Positions 7,750-18,754 of a DNA stretch of 64,000 nt are shown piece by piece (positions within the stretch are counted from its first letter, which is position 1; each line of letters opens with the position of its first letter). The position numbers were made by a program, and so were the translations under genes. This DNA comes from Sphingomonas mollis. GTDB lineage: Bacteria; Pseudomonadota; Alphaproteobacteria; Sphingomonadales; Sphingomonadaceae. Where the stretch lies: NCBI RefSeq assembly GCF_016427505.1, contig NZ_JAELXS010000007.1:124001-188000 (forward strand). The letters run 5' to 3'. The notes under the pieces were generated by a model. That model worked only from the letters and a program-made list of their open reading frames with translations, did not search any database and was not told the DNA's origin.

Positions 7750-10700
7750 TTACGCTCCCTGCGGCGCGGTGCCGCCATCGGATGATCGATTGCCGCCATC
7801 GGGCGTGATGTCCGATGAGGCGCTCTTGTCGTCATGATCTTCCTTGCCGTGGCCGAACAGGCGGCTGACCACGACGAAGAACATCGGCACGAAGAAGATC
7901 GCCAGGATCGTCGCCGACAACATGCCGCCGACCACCGCCCGGCCGATCGCGTTCTGGCCACCCGCACCCGCACCGGTCGACACCGCCAGCGGCAGCACGC
8001 CGAAGACGAAGGCGAGCGACGTCATCAGGATCGGGCGAAGCCGCAGCTTGGCCGCCTCCACCGCCGCCTCGAACGGATGCATGCCGGTTTGGATGCGCTC
8101 CTCGGCGAATTCGACGATCAGGATCGCGTTCTTCGCCGACACGCCGATCGTGGTGATGAGGCCCACCTGCAGATAGATGTCGTTGTTCAGCCCGGTCAGC
8201 CAAGCGGCCAGCAACGCGCCGACCACACCCAGCGGCACCACCAGCAGCACCGAGATCGGCACCGACCAGCTTTCGTACAATGCAGCCAGGCACAGGAAGA
8301 CGATCAGCAGCGACAGGCCGTACAGCGCCGGCGCCTGACCGCCCGACAACCTTTCTTCATAGGACAGGCCGGTCCATTCCAGTGCGGTGCCGGGTGGCAC
8401 CTTGGCATGCATTTCCTCCAGCGCGGCCATCGCCGCACCGGTGCTGAGGCCCTGACCCGGCGATCCCTGAATCTGCATCGCCGGCTGGCCGTTGTACCGC
8501 GTCAGCTGCACCGGTGCCTGCGCCCAGTTGAGCGTCGAGAAGGACGTGAACGGCGCCATCGCCCCGGTCGAACCGCGCACGAAGAAGTCGGCGATATCCT
8601 CCGGTGCCATGCGGAACGGCTGGTCCGCCTGGATATAGACGCGCTTCACGCGACCGCGATCGATGAAGTCGTTGACGTACGCCCCGCCCCATGCGGTCGA
8701 GATGGTCGAATTGATCTCTCCCAGATCGAGACCCAGCGCGCGCGCCTTGTCCTGATCGACATCGACCTTCAGCTGCGGCGCGTCCTCCAGGCTGAGCGGG
8801 CGGACCTGTGCCAGCCGCTGATCCTGCATCGCCATGCCCAGCATCATGTTGCGCGCGGCGAGCAGCCTGGCGTGACCGATGCCGGCGGTATCGACCAACT
8901 GGACGTCGAAACCGGTGGCGTTGCCCAGTTCCTGCACCGCCGGCGGCACCAGCGCGAAGATCATCGCATCGTGGAACTGCGAGAACGGCCCCATGGCGCG
9001 CGCGGCGATCGCCTGTGCCTTGTTGTCGGCGCCCGAGCGATGCTCCCAGTCCTTGAGCTGGACGAAGGCAAGGCCGGCATTCTGGCCCTGCCCCGCGAAC
9101 GAGAAGCCGTTGATCGTGAACACGCCGTTCACATTGGCCTTCTCGGCGTTCAGGAAGTGCTCGCGGACCAGCGTCAGGCCCTTGTCGGTGCGCGATGCGG
9201 TGGCGCCCGACGGCCCCTGCACCAGCGCGATGACGGTGCCCTGATCCTCGTCGGGCAGGAAGCCCGTGGGCAGGCGGATGAACAGGAACGCCATGATGCC
9301 GACGATCACCAGATAGACCAGCATCGACCGTTTCCAGCCGCGTGCCGTGCTCTTCACGGTGCCTTCGTACTTCTGCGTGCCGCGATCGAACTTGTCGTTG
9401 AACCAGCGGAAGAAGCGCGCGAGCGGCCCCTTGCCCTCCGGCTTGTCCTTGTCGTGCGGCTTCAGGATCGTGGCGCACAGTGCGGGTGTCAGGATCAGCG
9501 CGACCATGACCGACAGGACCATCGCCGACACGATCGTGATCGAGAACTGGCGATAGATCACGCCGGTCGATCCGCCGAAGAACGCCATCGGCAGGAACAC
9601 CGCCGACAGGACGAGGGCGATACCGACCAGTGCGCCGGTGATCTCGTCCATCGATTTGCGCGCGGCTTCCTTGGGCGACAGCCCTTCGGTCTGGATCAGG
9701 CGTTCGACGTTCTCGACCACGACGATGGCGTCATCGACCAGCAGGCCGATCGCCAGCACCATGCCGAACAGCGTCAGCGTGTTGATCGAATATCCGGCCA
9801 GCGCCATCACGCCGAACGTGCCGAGCAGCACGACCGGCACCGCGATCGTGGGGATCAGCGTCGCCCGCCAGTTCTGCAGGAACAGGAACATGACCAGGAA
9901 GACGAGAATCACCGCCTCGACCAGCGTGTGGATCACCTGTTCCACCGACAGACGCACGAACGGCGTCGTGTCGTACGGATAGATGACCTTCACGTCGCCG
10001 GGGAAACCCTTGGCGATTTCCTCGACCCGTTCCTTGACCAGCGTGACGGTATCGAGCGCGTTGGAACCCGGTGCCAGCTTCACGCCGAAACCGGACGCGG
10101 GGTGGCCGTTATACTGAAGGTCGAACCCGTAATTCTCGGCGCCCAGTTCGACCCGCGCGACATCGTTCAATCGCACCACCGCGCCACCGGCATTGGTCTT
10201 CAGGCGGATGTTGCCGAATTCCTCGGGCGTCTGGAGCCGCGACTGGACCGAGACGGTCGCGTTCAGCATCTGCTCCTTGGGCGAGGGCAGGCCACCGATC
10301 TGGCCGGCGGAAACCTGCGCGTTCTGCGCCTGCACCGCCGCCGTCACGTCGGCGATCGTCAACTGGTAACTGTTGAGCTTGATCGGATCGACCCAGATGC
10401 GCATCGCGTACTGCGCACCGAAGATCTGCAACTCGCCGACGCCGCTGACGCGGCTGATCGGGTCCTGCAATCGCGACACGGTATAATCGGCCAGATCGCT
10501 GCCGGTGTGCGAGCCGTTCTCGGAATACAGGCCGACGATCAGCAGGAAATTGGCGGCCGATTTGGCGACCTGAAGCCCCTGGCGCTGCACCTCCTGCGGC
10601 AACAGCGCGGTGGCGGCCTGCAGCTTGTTCTGGACCTGCACCTGCGCGATGTCGGGATCGGTGCCCTGTTCGAACGTCACGGTGATGGTGACGCTGCCGG

Positions 10701-10953
10701 CCGATGACGACGAGGCCGAGAAATAGCGAAGGTTGTCGATCCCCTTCAACTGCTGCTCGATGATCTGCGTCGTCGTGGTTTCCAGCGTCGTCGCATCGGC
10801 GCCCGGATAGGTCGCGGTGATGGTGACGGCGGGCGGCGCGATCGTCGGGAACTGGGCGATCGGCAGGCTGCGGATCGCCAGCACGCCGGCCAGCATCAGG
10901 ATGATCGCGATGACCCATGCGAAGATGGGTCGATCGATGAAATAGCGGGCCAT
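7750..10953 (-). CDS. RND multidrug efflux pump, HAE1/AcrB family
   Basis: This 1067-residue proton-driven pump matches AcrB-type transporters in length and layout: two six-helix halves, each with a large periplasmic loop. The N-terminus [20 protein letters not shown] and the TM4 segment [17 protein letters not shown], which holds the paired Asp residues of proton relay, are typical. It is the middle gene of an adaptor-pump-channel operon with gaps of two and four bases. Substrates are probably hydrophobic drugs, solvents or dyes, as for AcrB/TtgB; the actual range cannot be read. Confidence 0.95.
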   Translation of the reverse strand: MARYFIDRPIFAWVIAIILMLAGVLAIRSLPIAQFPTIAPPAVTITATYPGADATTLETTTTQIIEQQLKGIDNLRYFSASSSSAGSVTITVTFEQGTDPDIAQVQVQNKLQAATALLPQEVQRQGLQVAKSAANFLLIVGLYSENGSHTGSDLADYTVSRLQDPISRVSGVGELQIFGAQYAMRIWVDPIKLNSYQLTIADVTAAVQAQNAQVSAGQIGGLPSPKEQMLNATVSVQSRLQTPEEFGNIRLKTNAGGAVVRLNDVARVELGAENYGFDLQYNGHPASGFGVKLAPGSNALDTVTLVKERVEEIAKGFPGDVKVIYPYDTTPFVRLSVEQVIHTLVEAVILVFLVMFLFLQNWRATLIPTIAVPVVLLGTFGVMALAGYSINTLTLFGMVLAIGLLVDDAIVVVENVERLIQTEGLSPKEAARKSMDEITGALVGIALVLSAVFLPMAFFGGSTGVIYRQFSITIVSAMVLSVMVALILTPALCATILKPHDKDKPEGKGPLARFFRWFNDKFDRGTQKYEGTVKSTARGWKRSMLVYLVIVGIMAFLFIRLPTGFLPDEDQGTVIALVQGPSGATASRTDKGLTLVREHFLNAEKANVNGVFTINGFSFAGQGQNAGLAFVQLKDWEHRSGADNKAQAIAARAMGPFSQFHDAMIFALVPPAVQELGNATGFDVQLVDTAGIGHARLLAARNMMLGMAMQDQRLAQVRPLSLEDAPQLKVDVDQDKARALGLDLGEINSTISTAWGGAYVNDFIDRGRVKRVYIQADQPFRMAPEDIADFFVRGSTGAMAPFTSFSTLNWAQAPVQLTRYNGQPAMQIQGSPGQGLSTGAAMAALEEMHAKVPPGTALEWTGLSYEERLSGGQAPALYGLSLLIVFLCLAALYESWSVPISVLLVVPLGVVGALLAAWLTGLNNDIYLQVGLITTIGVSAKNAILIVEFAEERIQTGMHPFEAAVEAAKLRLRPILMTSLAFVFGVLPLAVSTGAGAGGQNAIGRAVVGGMLSATILAIFFVPMFFVVVSRLFGHGKEDHDDKSASSDITPDGGNRSSDGGTAPQGA

Positions 10954-10955
10954 CG

Positions 10956-12155
10956 TTACTTGGCCTGACCGTTGGCGGCCGGCTGACCCTGAGCCGCCCC
11001 CTGCGCCGCCCCCTGCGCAGGCTGCTTCGCGGCCGCCTTCTCGTCATAGACCACGGGCTTCACCGGCGTGCCGGGGCGCAGGTTTTGCGCGCCCTCCACG
11101 ATCACCCGGTCGCCGACTTTCAGGCCGGCGGTGACCAGCCAGTTGGCGCCGATAGTGCGCGGCGCGGTGAGGGTACGGCTCTCCACCTTGTCGCCCTGGC
11201 CCACGACCAGCGCGGTCGGCTGGCCCTTTTCGTCACGCGTCACCGCGCGCTGCGGCACCAGCATGGCATTCGCCTGCGTCCCCTCGACCAGTTCGGCGCG
11301 GACGAACATGCCGGGCAGCAACAGGCCGCGCGGATTGCCGAACAGCGCGCGGATCGATTGCGTACCGGTGGCGGGATCGACGGTGACGTCGGCGAACTTC
11401 AGCGTCCCTTCCGTCGGATAGGTCGATCCGTCCTCCAGTTTCAGGCGGACGCGCGCGGCACCGCCGCCGCGCGACAGCGAACCGGCCATGATCTGCTGGC
11501 GCAGGCGCAACAGGTCGGCGCTCGATTCCTGGATATCGACGTACATCGGGTCGATCCGCTGGATCGTGGTCAGCGGATCGGTCTGCGCCGCCGACACCAG
11601 CGCGCCGGTGGTGAAGACCGAGCGGCCGATCCGGCCGGCGATCGGCGCGCGGATGGTGGTGCGCGCCAGATCGATCTGCGCGGTACGCAACGCCGCCTGC
11701 TGGGCGGCGACATCGGCCTCCGCCTGCTGGGCGGAGGTGGTGGCGTTCTCGAAATCCTGCTTCGAGATGGCGTTGATCTTCACCAGTTCGCCATATCGAC
11801 GGGCCAGCGCCTTGCTCGATGCGATCGCGGCCCGCGCCCGCGCCACGGCGGCGCGCGCACTGGCGACCTGCGCCTGATAGGGCGAGGGATCGATCCGATA
11901 GAGCGGCTGGCCGGCGCGGACGAAATCGCCCTCCTGGAACAGGCGCGCCGTGACCAGACCGTTCACCTGCGGCCGAACTTCCGACGTTTCATAGGCGCTG
12001 GTGCGGCCCGGCAGCTCAATGGTGAGCGTCACCGGCTCCTGACGCACCGCCACGAATCCGATCTGCGGGGGCGGCGGGGCGGGCGGTGCCTCTTCCTTTC
12101 CACCGCAACCTGCCAGAAAAAGCAGCGAAATAAGCGGGGCGACATGCTTGACCAT
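10956..12155 (-). CDS. RND efflux periplasmic adaptor (membrane fusion protein)
   Basis: This 399-residue adaptor bridges the inner-membrane pump and the outer-membrane channel. ATG 12155 ([19 protein letters not shown]) gives a lipoprotein signal with lipobox LAGC; a longer frame upstream would run across the operator. The lipoyl/hairpin region is at about 60-200, with the beta-barrel and membrane-proximal domains after that. The C-terminus is an Ala/Gln-rich tail ([20 protein letters not shown]). As first gene of the operon it is read from the divergent promoter at about 12156-12248. Confidence 0.93.
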   Translation of the reverse strand: MVKHVAPLISLLFLAGCGGKEEAPPAPPPPQIGFVAVRQEPVTLTIELPGRTSAYETSEVRPQVNGLVTARLFQEGDFVRAGQPLYRIDPSPYQAQVASARAAVARARAAIASSKALARRYGELVKINAISKQDFENATTSAQQAEADVAAQQAALRTAQIDLARTTIRAPIAGRIGRSVFTTGALVSAAQTDPLTTIQRIDPMYVDIQESSADLLRLRQQIMAGSLSRGGGAARVRLKLEDGSTYPTEGTLKFADVTVDPATGTQSIRALFGNPRGLLLPGMFVRAELVEGTQANAMLVPQRAVTRDEKGQPTALVVGQGDKVESRTLTAPRTIGANWLVTAGLKVGDRVIVEGAQNLRPGTPVKPVVYDEKAAAKQPAQGAAQGAAQGQPAANGQAK

Positions 12156-12177
12156 CGGGGTCCTCGGCGACAAAGGT

Positions 12178-12197
12178 GTGAGCGAGCGTTCACTCAC
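12178..12197. promoter_or_regulatory. Candidate TetR operator for the efflux operon
   Basis: GTGAGCGA-gcgT-TCACTCAC is a 20-bp imperfect palindrome between the divergent adaptor and TetR genes, 22 bp upstream of the adaptor start. Such 6-8 bp arms with GTGAG/CTCAC ends are common for TetR-family efflux repressors. Binding by the adjacent regulator is inferred from position and symmetry. Confidence 0.65.
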
Positions 12198-12248
12198 CTG
12201 TTTCGGCGGCTAAACCGATCGTTCATGTTCGTCAAGGAGGATGCTGCG

Positions 12249-12866
12249 GTGCACAACGTCGGAATGCCAGAAACAGCGGGTCCGGCCGAGACGAACCGCG
12301 CGGCCATCCGTCGTAACAAGGTCGTCGAATCCGCCCGTACGCTGTTTGCCGAACATGGCTTTCACAGCACCGGCATCGCCCAGATCGCGACGACATCGGG
12401 GATCAAGGTCGGCCAGATTTACCGGGATTTCGCCTGCAAGGAGGATATCGTCGCCGCCATCGCCGAACAGAACATGGCGGTGCTGCTGGACGAGGATGGA
12501 TTACGGCAGGCGATCGATCGGGGCGACCTGGCCGGGGTCCGCACGTGGATGATCGACCTGATCCTGCGCAAGACGACGCAGGACGACGCATCGTTGATGC
12601 CCGAACTGCTCGCCGAGTCAGCCCGCAACGAGCGGATCAACGCCATCATGCTCCAATGCGATGCGCGCATCCGGCAGAACACCGTCCTCGCTTTGTGCCA
12701 GGCGGTGCCCGATGCATCGGACGAACGCGTGGCGATTGCGGCGGACCTGATGATGATGGGCGTCTGCTGTCGCCGGATCGCCTTGGTTCAGGACGATCCG
12801 GCACAGATGGACAGCGGCATCCGCCTGTTCATCGATCAGCAGATCGCCAGCCTGTCGGGCACCTGA
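12249..12866 (+). CDS. TetR/AcrR-family transcriptional regulator
   Basis: This is a one-component repressor with an N-terminal helix-turn-helix (VVESARTLFAEHGFHSTGIA then SGIKVGQIYRDFACKEDI) and a divergent ligand-binding C-terminal domain. I chose GTG 12249 because a perfect AAGGAGG lies eight bases upstream; ATG 12225 would lack a site and is the alternative. The 205-residue product is a usual TetR length. It is divergent from the RND operon across a palindromic operator and most likely represses it until an effector binds. Confidence 0.9.
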   Translation: MHNVGMPETAGPAETNRAAIRRNKVVESARTLFAEHGFHSTGIAQIATTSGIKVGQIYRDFACKEDIVAAIAEQNMAVLLDEDGLRQAIDRGDLAGVRTWMIDLILRKTTQDDASLMPELLAESARNERINAIMLQCDARIRQNTVLALCQAVPDASDERVAIAADLMMMGVCCRRIALVQDDPAQMDSGIRLFIDQQIASLSGT

Positions 12867-12869
12867 CGC

Positions 12870-14027
12870 TCAGACCGGTCCGGTTTCCAGATCGAGCCAG
12901 CTTGCCATCCGTCGCAATTCGGCCTCCAGCGCCGCGATCGCTTCGGCTGGCGCATCCGCCTCCCGGTGCACCGCCTGCATCAGCAACCGCCCGGCCGCAC
13001 GATCCGCCTTCAGGTCGACCCGCGCGACGAGGCGCTCGCCGTACAGGAACGGCAGAACGTAATAGCCGTGCTGGCGGCGATCGGCCGGCGTGTAGATCTC
13101 GATCCGATAGCGGAAGCCGAACAGCCGCTCGGTGCGCGCCCGTTCCCAGATCAGCGGGTCGAACGGTGCCAGCAGCGCCTGCGCGGCGATCCGGCGCGGA
13201 CGGCGGGCGTCCCGGTGCAGGAAGGCCGCCGGCCAGCCGGGTATCTCGACGGGGCGCAACGCCCCCTCTTCGCACAGCGTAGCGATCGCCAGCCGGGTGG
13301 AAGCGGGGTCGAGGCGGAAATAATCGCGCAGCTCGCCGGCGGTGGCGATGCCCATCGCGCGGGCGGCCCGGTCGATCAGCATCCGCTGCGCGGTCGCCTC
13401 GTCCGGCGTCGCCAAGGCGAGAATGGCGGGCGGGATGACCCGTTCGGTCAGGTCGTACACCCGCTCGAACCCCCGCCGCCGGGTCAGCGTGGTGATGTGG
13501 CCGGCATAGAACAGCCATTCGAGCATCCGTTTCGGCTCGCTCCATGTCCACCAGCCGGTGCGCCCCGTTTCGATGTCCGACGCGGCGATGGGGCCGTCCA
13601 TGCGGATGCGGTCCAGCAACGCCATCGCCTCCGCCCGGCGCTCGCCCGCAAACAGGCGCATGCTGCCATACCCCGCCTCGCCACGATCGGCGCGCGTCAT
13701 GCGCCAGCGGAACAGGGGGTGCGACATCAGCGGCAGGAGCGACGCCTCATGCGCCCAATATTCGAACATCCGGCGCTCCCCGCGCGGTCCCCATGCCGCG
13801 CGGTCGAGCAAGGTCCGGTCATAGCCGCCGAGTCGCGAAAAGGCGGGCAGGTAGTGCGCGCGGACCAGCACGTTGACGCTGTCGATCTGGTGCAGGCCCA
13901 GCCGGTCGATGGTGCGGCGCAGATGGCCCTGATTGACCGGGGGATCGATATGCAGCGTACGCTCGCCGAACCCCTGCGCCGCCAGCGCGATCCGGCGGGC
14001 CTGTGGCAATGTGATGTGTTCGATCAT
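12870..14027 (-). CDS. YcaQ-like winged-helix DNA glycosylase
   Basis: This 385-residue protein matches the HTH_42/YcaQ family, whose E. coli member unhooks DNA interstrand crosslinks. Family features visible include the N-terminal [12 protein letters not shown], the [20 protein letters not shown] segment and [14 protein letters not shown], then winged-helix repeats and a C-terminal [15 protein letters not shown] 14027 (MIEHITLPQ) is chosen because residues further upstream are not family-like and would run into the rut promoter. It ends four bases from the TetR stop in convergent orientation. A DNA repair role is inferred from the family. Confidence 0.85.
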   Translation of the reverse strand: MIEHITLPQARRIALAAQGFGERTLHIDPPVNQGHLRRTIDRLGLHQIDSVNVLVRAHYLPAFSRLGGYDRTLLDRAAWGPRGERRMFEYWAHEASLLPLMSHPLFRWRMTRADRGEAGYGSMRLFAGERRAEAMALLDRIRMDGPIAASDIETGRTGWWTWSEPKRMLEWLFYAGHITTLTRRRGFERVYDLTERVIPPAILALATPDEATAQRMLIDRAARAMGIATAGELRDYFRLDPASTRLAIATLCEEGALRPVEIPGWPAAFLHRDARRPRRIAAQALLAPFDPLIWERARTERLFGFRYRIEIYTPADRRQHGYYVLPFLYGERLVARVDLKADRAAGRLLMQAVHREADAPAEAIAALEAELRRMASWLDLETGPV

Positions 14028-14097
14028 GCCGGCGACGGTGGTCTGCGCATCGGCCGATCGCAAGCACGCTCCGCTTGAAAACGAGGCGCTTGTACAA

Positions 14098-14115
14098 ATT
14101 GTGCATCTGCACAAT
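14098..14115. promoter_or_regulatory. Perfect inverted repeat at the rut operon start, candidate operator
   Basis: ATTGTGCA-TC-TGCACAAT is a perfect 18-bp palindrome that ends one base before the rutB ATG. The adjacent TTGTACAA (14090-14097) is a second, shorter palindrome sharing the TTGT/ACAA ends. It differs from the E. coli RutR site, so another regulator is likely. No ribosome-binding site fits between it and the ATG, so the transcript may be leaderless. Confidence 0.6.
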
Positions 14116-14116
14116 C

Positions 14117-14860
14117 ATGCGCGACATGGATCAACCACCCGGCGTCGTCGATCACCGTCCCGCGCACACCGCCGGCACCATGGTGTTGCCCGCGCGGCCT
14201 GAACCGATCCGCCTGTCGCCCGCCGATACCGCCGTCGTCGTGATCGACATGCAGAACGCCTATGCGACCGAAGGCGGCTATGTCGATCTGGCCGGCTTCG
14301 ACATCGCCGGTGCCACCTCCGTCATCGGCCGCATCGCGCAGGTGTTGGATACGGCGCGGGGTGCGGGGATGCCCGTGATCTTCCTCCAGAACGGCTGGGA
14401 CGGCGAGTATGTCGAGGCCGGCACCCCCGCCTCGCCCAACTGGCACAAATCGAACGCGCTGAAGACGATGCGCGCGCGGCCGGAGCTTGCCGGGCAATTG
14501 CTGGCGCGCGGTGGTTGGGACTACGAACTGGTCGATGCATTGACCCCGCAGCCCGGAGACATCCGCGTCCACAAGACGCGCTATTCGGCGTTCTTCAATT
14601 CGCAGCTCGACAGCATCCTGCGCGCGCGCGGCATCCGTACGATCGTGTTCGTCGGCATCGCCAGTAACGTGTGCGTCGAATCGACGCTGCGTGACGGCTT
14701 CCACCTCGAATATTTCGGTGTGATGCTGGAGGATGCGACGCATCATCTGGGGCCGGATTTCATCCAGGCGGCGACCGTCTACAATGTCGAGAAGTTCTTC
14801 GGCTGGGTGGCGACCGTCGCCGATTTCTGCGGCGCCGTCGGCCAGCAACCCGCCGCCTGA
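14117..14860 (+). CDS. rutB: Ureidoacrylate/peroxyureidoacrylate amidohydrolase RutB
   Basis: RutB hydrolyses the ring-opened product of uracil to aminoacrylate/peracid plus carbamate in the Rut pyrimidine pathway. The 247-residue product has the isochorismatase fold with the catalytic triad visible as Asp in [10 protein letters not shown], Lys in HKTRYSAFF and Cys in [14 protein letters not shown] 14117 directly follows a palindrome; ATG 14126 (MDQPP) is the alternative and neither has a clear Shine-Dalgarno. It is first of a four-gene operon rutB-rutC-rutD-rutA. Confidence 0.9.
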   Translation: MRDMDQPPGVVDHRPAHTAGTMVLPARPEPIRLSPADTAVVVIDMQNAYATEGGYVDLAGFDIAGATSVIGRIAQVLDTARGAGMPVIFLQNGWDGEYVEAGTPASPNWHKSNALKTMRARPELAGQLLARGGWDYELVDALTPQPGDIRVHKTRYSAFFNSQLDSILRARGIRTIVFVGIASNVCVESTLRDGFHLEYFGVMLEDATHHLGPDFIQAATVYNVEKFFGWVATVADFCGAVGQQPAA

Positions 14861-14873
14861 TTTGAGGAAAGCC

Positions 14874-15257
14874 ATGCCCTTCGAACCGATCAATCCACCC
14901 GAATTCCCCACCCCCATCGCGCCCTATTCGGCCGGCGCGAAGGCGGGCAACACCGTCTATGTCTCGGGCGTGCTGGCGCTGGGCGAGGGTGGCGTGGTGC
15001 TGCATCCAGGCGATGCGGCGGCGCAGACGCGGGTGGTGCTCGACACGATCCGCACCACGCTGGCGGCGGCGGGCGCGACGCTGGAGGATGTGGCGATGAA
15101 CCACATCTTCCTGAAGGACTTCGCCGATTATGCCGCGTTCAATGCCGTCTATGCCGAGTATTTTCCCGGTGCGAAGCCGGCGCGATACTGCATCAAGGCA
15201 GAGCTGGTAAAGGCCGATTGCCTGGTCGAGATCGCCTCGGTCGCGCACCTCTCCTGA
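14874..15257 (+). CDS. rutC: RutC, RidA-family aminoacrylate deaminase
   Basis: This 127-residue protein of the YjgF/YER057c/RidA family speeds conversion of aminoacrylate to malonic semialdehyde in the Rut pathway. Family features include YSAGAKAGNTVYVSGVLALG and a conserved Arg in PARYCIKAELVKADCLVEIA. GAGGA lies upstream of the ATG. The stop overlaps the rutD start by one base (TGATG), indicating translational coupling. Confidence 0.9.
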   Translation: MPFEPINPPEFPTPIAPYSAGAKAGNTVYVSGVLALGEGGVVLHPGDAAAQTRVVLDTIRTTLAAAGATLEDVAMNHIFLKDFADYAAFNAVYAEYFPGAKPARYCIKAELVKADCLVEIASVAHLS

Positions 15258-16045
15258 TGGCCCTCGTCGCCGGGCTGTACCACGAACTGCACGGCCCCGC
15301 CGACGCACCGGTGCTGCTGCTGTCGTCCGGCCTCGGCGGATCGGCGGGATATTGGGCGCCCAACCTCGCCGCGCTGGCCGCCCGGCACCGCGTCATCGTC
15401 TACGACCATCGCGGCACCGGCCGCTCGGACCGCGCGGTCGAGGGTATATTGACGCTGGAGTCGCTGGCCGACGACATGCGCCTGCTGCTCGACGGACTCG
15501 GCGTCGAGCGGGCGGCGGTGATCGGCCATGCGGTCGGCGGCATGGCCGGCATGACGATGGCGCTGGCAACGCCGGAGCGGGTCGATCGGCTGGTGGTCAT
15601 CAACGGCTGGGCGCGGCTCGACCGGCATACCGCGCGCTGTTTCGACACGCGTCTCGCCCTGCTGCGCGCCAGCGGCCCACGCGCCTATCTCCATGCGCAG
15701 CCGCTGTTCCTCTATCCACCGCAATGGATCAGCGACCATCACGACCAGTTGCTCGCCGAGGAAGAGGCGCAACTGACGCATTTCCCCGGTGCCGACATGA
15801 TCGAACGCCGCATCGCCGCCGCCCGCCGCTTCGACGTGGTAGAACGCCTCGCGCAACTAAGGCCGGCGACGCTGTTCGTGTCGAGCGACGACGACATGCT
15901 GGTGCCGCCCGCCGCGTCCGCGCGGATGCACGCGCGGCTGCCGGGATCGCAACTCGCGCAACTGGCGGAGGGCGGCCATGCGTGCAACGTCACCCGCGCC
16001 GATCATTTCAACCGATGGCTGCTCGACTGGCTCGACGGCGAATAA
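15257..16045 (+). CDS. rutD: RutD, alpha/beta hydrolase of pyrimidine degradation
   Basis: This 262-residue alpha/beta hydrolase matches RutD, proposed to accelerate aminoacrylate or carbamate hydrolysis. The oxyanion region [12 protein letters not shown] and the conserved DHRGTGRSD motif are present. The nucleophile elbow reads GHAVGG, so the usual Ser is an Ala. In the E. coli protein the elbow is GxSxG, so this substitution is notable. The catalytic His may be in [14 protein letters not shown]. It is coupled to rutC and followed 13 bases later by rutA. Confidence 0.8.
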   Translation: MALVAGLYHELHGPADAPVLLLSSGLGGSAGYWAPNLAALAARHRVIVYDHRGTGRSDRAVEGILTLESLADDMRLLLDGLGVERAAVIGHAVGGMAGMTMALATPERVDRLVVINGWARLDRHTARCFDTRLALLRASGPRAYLHAQPLFLYPPQWISDHHDQLLAEEEAQLTHFPGADMIERRIAAARRFDVVERLAQLRPATLFVSSDDDMLVPPAASARMHARLPGSQLAQLAEGGHACNVTRADHFNRWLLDWLDGE

Positions 16046-16058
16046 GGGATCAGGTGAC

Positions 16059-17126
16059 ATGCAGGTCGGCGTCTTCGTTCCCATCAACAACAATGGCTGG
16101 CTGATCTCGAAGACCGCGCCGCAATACATGCCGTCGTTCGATCTGAACAAGGCGATCGCGCTCAAGGCGGAGGAGCACGGCCTCGATTTCCTGCTCTCGA
16201 TGATAAAGCTGCGCGGTTTCGGCGGCGCGACCGAGTTCTGGGAATATGGGCTGGAGAGTTTCACGCTGATGGCCGGTCTCGCCGCCGTCACCGAACGCAT
16301 CAAGATCTACGCCACCTGCCCCACGCTCATCATCCCGCCCGCCTTCGCCGCGCGGATGTGCAACACGATCGATTCGATCAGCCACGGGCGGTTCGGCCTG
16401 AACCTCATCACCGGCTGGCAGCGACCCGAATACAGCCAGATGGGGCTGTGGCCCGGCGACGAGCATTTTCGCAACCGCTACCGGATGCTCGGCGAATATG
16501 CGCAGATCCTGCGCGAGTTGTGGGAGACGGGGCGCAGCGACCTGAAGGGCGAATATTACCGGATGGACGACTGCCTCGTCCGACCGAAGCCCGACGGCGA
16601 CATGAAGATCATCTGCGCGGGCTCGTCCGACGAAGGGTTGGCGTTTTCCGCGCAATGGGCGGACTATGCCTTTTGTCTGGGCAAGGGCGTGAACACGCCG
16701 ACCGCCTTTGCCGGGAACAACGAACGCCTCGCGCTGGCCACCGCGAAGACCGGGCGCGACGTGTCCGTCTTCGTCCTCGTCATGATTATCGCCGCGGAGA
16801 CGGACGAAGCAGCGATGGCGAAATGGCGCCTGTACAACGACGGCGTCGATCACGAGGCGATCGCGTGGCTCGCCGATCAGGGCGCGGCCGACAGGCACAA
16901 CGCCACCACCAACGTCCGCCAGCTCGCCGCACCGGAGGGGGCGGTGAACATCAACATGGGGACACTGGTCGGCAGCTATGAAAGCGTCGCGCGGATGCTG
17001 GACGAGATGGCGACGGTGCCGAACACCGGCGGCGTGCTGCTGACCTTCGACGATTTCCTCGAAGGGGTGGAGGCATTCGGCACGCGCATCCAGCCGTTGA
17101 TGAGAAGCCGGAGTGCGATAGGATAG
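16059..17126 (+). CDS. rutA: Pyrimidine monooxygenase RutA
   Basis: RutA is the flavin-dependent enzyme that opens the uracil or thymine ring. The 355-residue product has the bacterial luciferase-like fold, with family stretches [15 protein letters not shown] and [18 protein letters not shown] 16059 follows GGGATCAGGTGAC. It is last in the operon rather than first as in E. coli. The reductase RutF, RutE and the transporter RutG are not in this window, so reduced FMN must come from elsewhere. Confidence 0.92.
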   Translation: MQVGVFVPINNNGWLISKTAPQYMPSFDLNKAIALKAEEHGLDFLLSMIKLRGFGGATEFWEYGLESFTLMAGLAAVTERIKIYATCPTLIIPPAFAARMCNTIDSISHGRFGLNLITGWQRPEYSQMGLWPGDEHFRNRYRMLGEYAQILRELWETGRSDLKGEYYRMDDCLVRPKPDGDMKIICAGSSDEGLAFSAQWADYAFCLGKGVNTPTAFAGNNERLALATAKTGRDVSVFVLVMIIAAETDEAAMAKWRLYNDGVDHEAIAWLADQGAADRHNATTNVRQLAAPEGAVNINMGTLVGSYESVARMLDEMATVPNTGGVLLTFDDFLEGVEAFGTRIQPLMRSRSAIG

Positions 17127-17433
17127 AACCCGCCGCCGATCCCCTTCTGGGGGCGGATCGTATATTGCTTTCACCGTCATCCCGACGAACGTCGGGACCC
17201 ATGGTTGCGGTCCACCCGGATGGCGTGCGCAACCCAGCCCCGACATCCATGTCCATGGCTCCCGGCGTTCACCGGCATGGAGGGGGAGAAAAAGCGACCG
17301 GACCAACCCATCCAACCGCCTTCGTCCATCACCGGCGATATACGTCCGATCCGTCTCAGGAGTGTGTCGGCGCGCCCCCTTCATTCTGCGCACCGCCTTT
17401 TCCTGAGCACAATCAGGCGCTAACCGGATCGCG
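17127..17433. other. Intergenic region with a repeat-like hairpin
   Basis: This 307-bp gap holds no convincing gene. Positions 17181-17196 form a perfect hairpin (CCCGACG-AA-CGTCGGG) within a GTCATCCCGACG...GGGACCCATGG stretch of the kind often seen as dispersed repeats in sphingomonads. The desaturase promoter must lie in its right part. Confidence 0.4.
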
Positions 17434-18570
17434 ATGAACCAGACCGCGCATGCCGACGACATCGTCTATCCCTCGGCCGTCCCCTTCCTGCTGATCCACC
17501 TCGCCGCCTTCGCCGCGATCTGGACGGGAGTGACGACGACGGCGCTGGTGATGGGCGCGGTCCTGTACGCGTTGCGGATGTTCGGCGTGACGGCGGGGTA
17601 TCACCGTTATTTCTCGCACCGCGCCTATACCACCAGCCGCGCCTTTCAGTTCGTGCTGGCGCTGCTGGCGCAAAGCACCGCGCAGAAGAGCGTGCTGTGG
17701 TGGGCGGCCAAGCACCGCCATCACCACCGCTATGCCGACACGCCCGACGACGTGCATTCGCCGCGCCACACCGGTTTCCTCTATAGCCATGTCGGCTGGA
17801 TCTTCGCCCGCAAACACGACGCCGCCGACCTGTCGGTGGTGCCGGACCTGACCCGCTATCCCGAACTGCGCTGGCTGCACCGCTACGAACATGTGCCGGC
17901 GATCGGCCTTGCGCTCATCTGCCTGGCCATCGGCGGCTGGTCGGGGCTGGTCGTCGGCTTCGTGTGGAGCACGGTGCTCGTCTATCACGCGACGTTCTGC
18001 ATCAACTCGCTGGCGCATGTCCGTGGCTCGACCCGCTATGTGACCGGCGACGATTCGCGCAACAACATCGCGCTCGCCCTGCTGACCATGGGCGAGGGCT
18101 GGCACAACAACCACCACGCGTTCCAGAGCAGCGCACGGCAGGGCTTTCGCTGGTGGGAGGTCGACATGACCTTCTACATCCTGACGATGCTGTCATGGGT
18201 CGGCATCGTGTCGGCGCTGAAGAAGCCGCCGGTCGGGGTGCTGCGCAACGAACAGCGACTCGGTGCCAAGGTGATCGCCCGCACCTCCGAACAGCTCGCC
18301 GACCGGTTCTGCGCGGAGCGGATTGCCGGCCGCCTGCGCGCGAGCTGGCCGGAGGCGGAGCTGGCGGCGCTGCGCGCCACGCTGGTCGCGCAGGCGGAGG
18401 CGTCGGGCGCGTTGTGGCATCGTTTCCACCCGCATCTGCCCAGCCGCGACGCCCTGCTGGCCGAGGCGCGCACGCTGTTCGCGGGGACGCCGTCGCTCGA
18501 CGAGATCGTCGATCGTGCGCATGCGATGGTGATGGCGGCGGTCGGCCGGCAATTAGAGCAAACTGCGTGA
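17434..18570 (+). CDS. Acyl-CoA/fatty acid desaturase (delta-9 type)
   Basis: This 378-residue membrane di-iron desaturase carries the three histidine boxes of the stearoyl-CoA desaturase type: HRYFSHRAY, HRHHHRYAD and HNNHHAF. Hydrophobic segments flank them. The C-terminal 110 residues are a soluble extension rich in Ala and Arg, longer than in minimal bacterial desaturases. It would introduce a cis double bond into membrane acyl chains. It stands alone, with a palindromic repeat after its stop. Confidence 0.9.
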   Translation: MNQTAHADDIVYPSAVPFLLIHLAAFAAIWTGVTTTALVMGAVLYALRMFGVTAGYHRYFSHRAYTTSRAFQFVLALLAQSTAQKSVLWWAAKHRHHHRYADTPDDVHSPRHTGFLYSHVGWIFARKHDAADLSVVPDLTRYPELRWLHRYEHVPAIGLALICLAIGGWSGLVVGFVWSTVLVYHATFCINSLAHVRGSTRYVTGDDSRNNIALALLTMGEGWHNNHHAFQSSARQGFRWWEVDMTFYILTMLSWVGIVSALKKPPVGVLRNEQRLGAKVIARTSEQLADRFCAERIAGRLRASWPEAELAALRATLVAQAEASGALWHRFHPHLPSRDALLAEARTLFAGTPSLDEIVDRAHAMVMAAVGRQLEQTA

Positions 18571-18586
18571 AATCGAGTCCACCTCT

Positions 18587-18660
18587 GACCGTTCGGCCTG
18601 AGCGAAGTCGAAGGCTTCCTCTCCCCAAAGTGCTTCGACTTCGCTCAGCACGAACGGGTC
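18587..18660. repeat. Palindromic intergenic repeat (GAGCGAAGTCGAAG family)
   Basis: Two long arms, ending in CTGAGCGAAGTCGAAG and CTTCGACTTCGCTCAG, flank a 19-base spacer. The outer parts, GACCGTTCGG and CGAACGGGTC, also pair. Only one copy is in this window. The motif is widespread in sphingomonad genomes by general knowledge; it may act as a transcript-end structure. Confidence 0.6.
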
Positions 18661-18754
18661 GGATTAAGCGCTCGATGCTCTAGCGGAGGCGAATGGCCCG
18701 CTCGTGCGTTAGGCGGCGATCGGGGGATATTCCCCACCCGGAGACCGCACGCCG

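Noticed and set aside
6246..7973. Longer N-terminus for the outer-membrane channel gene
   Set aside because: The extension lies inside the pump gene and has Arg/Cys-rich, non-protein-like composition; GTG 7745 gives a lipoprotein signal and ribosome-binding site.
7834..10707. A 957-codon plus-strand ORF over the RND pump
   Set aside because: It is an antisense frame with Arg/His/Gln-rich composition; the minus strand encodes a clear AcrB-type pump.
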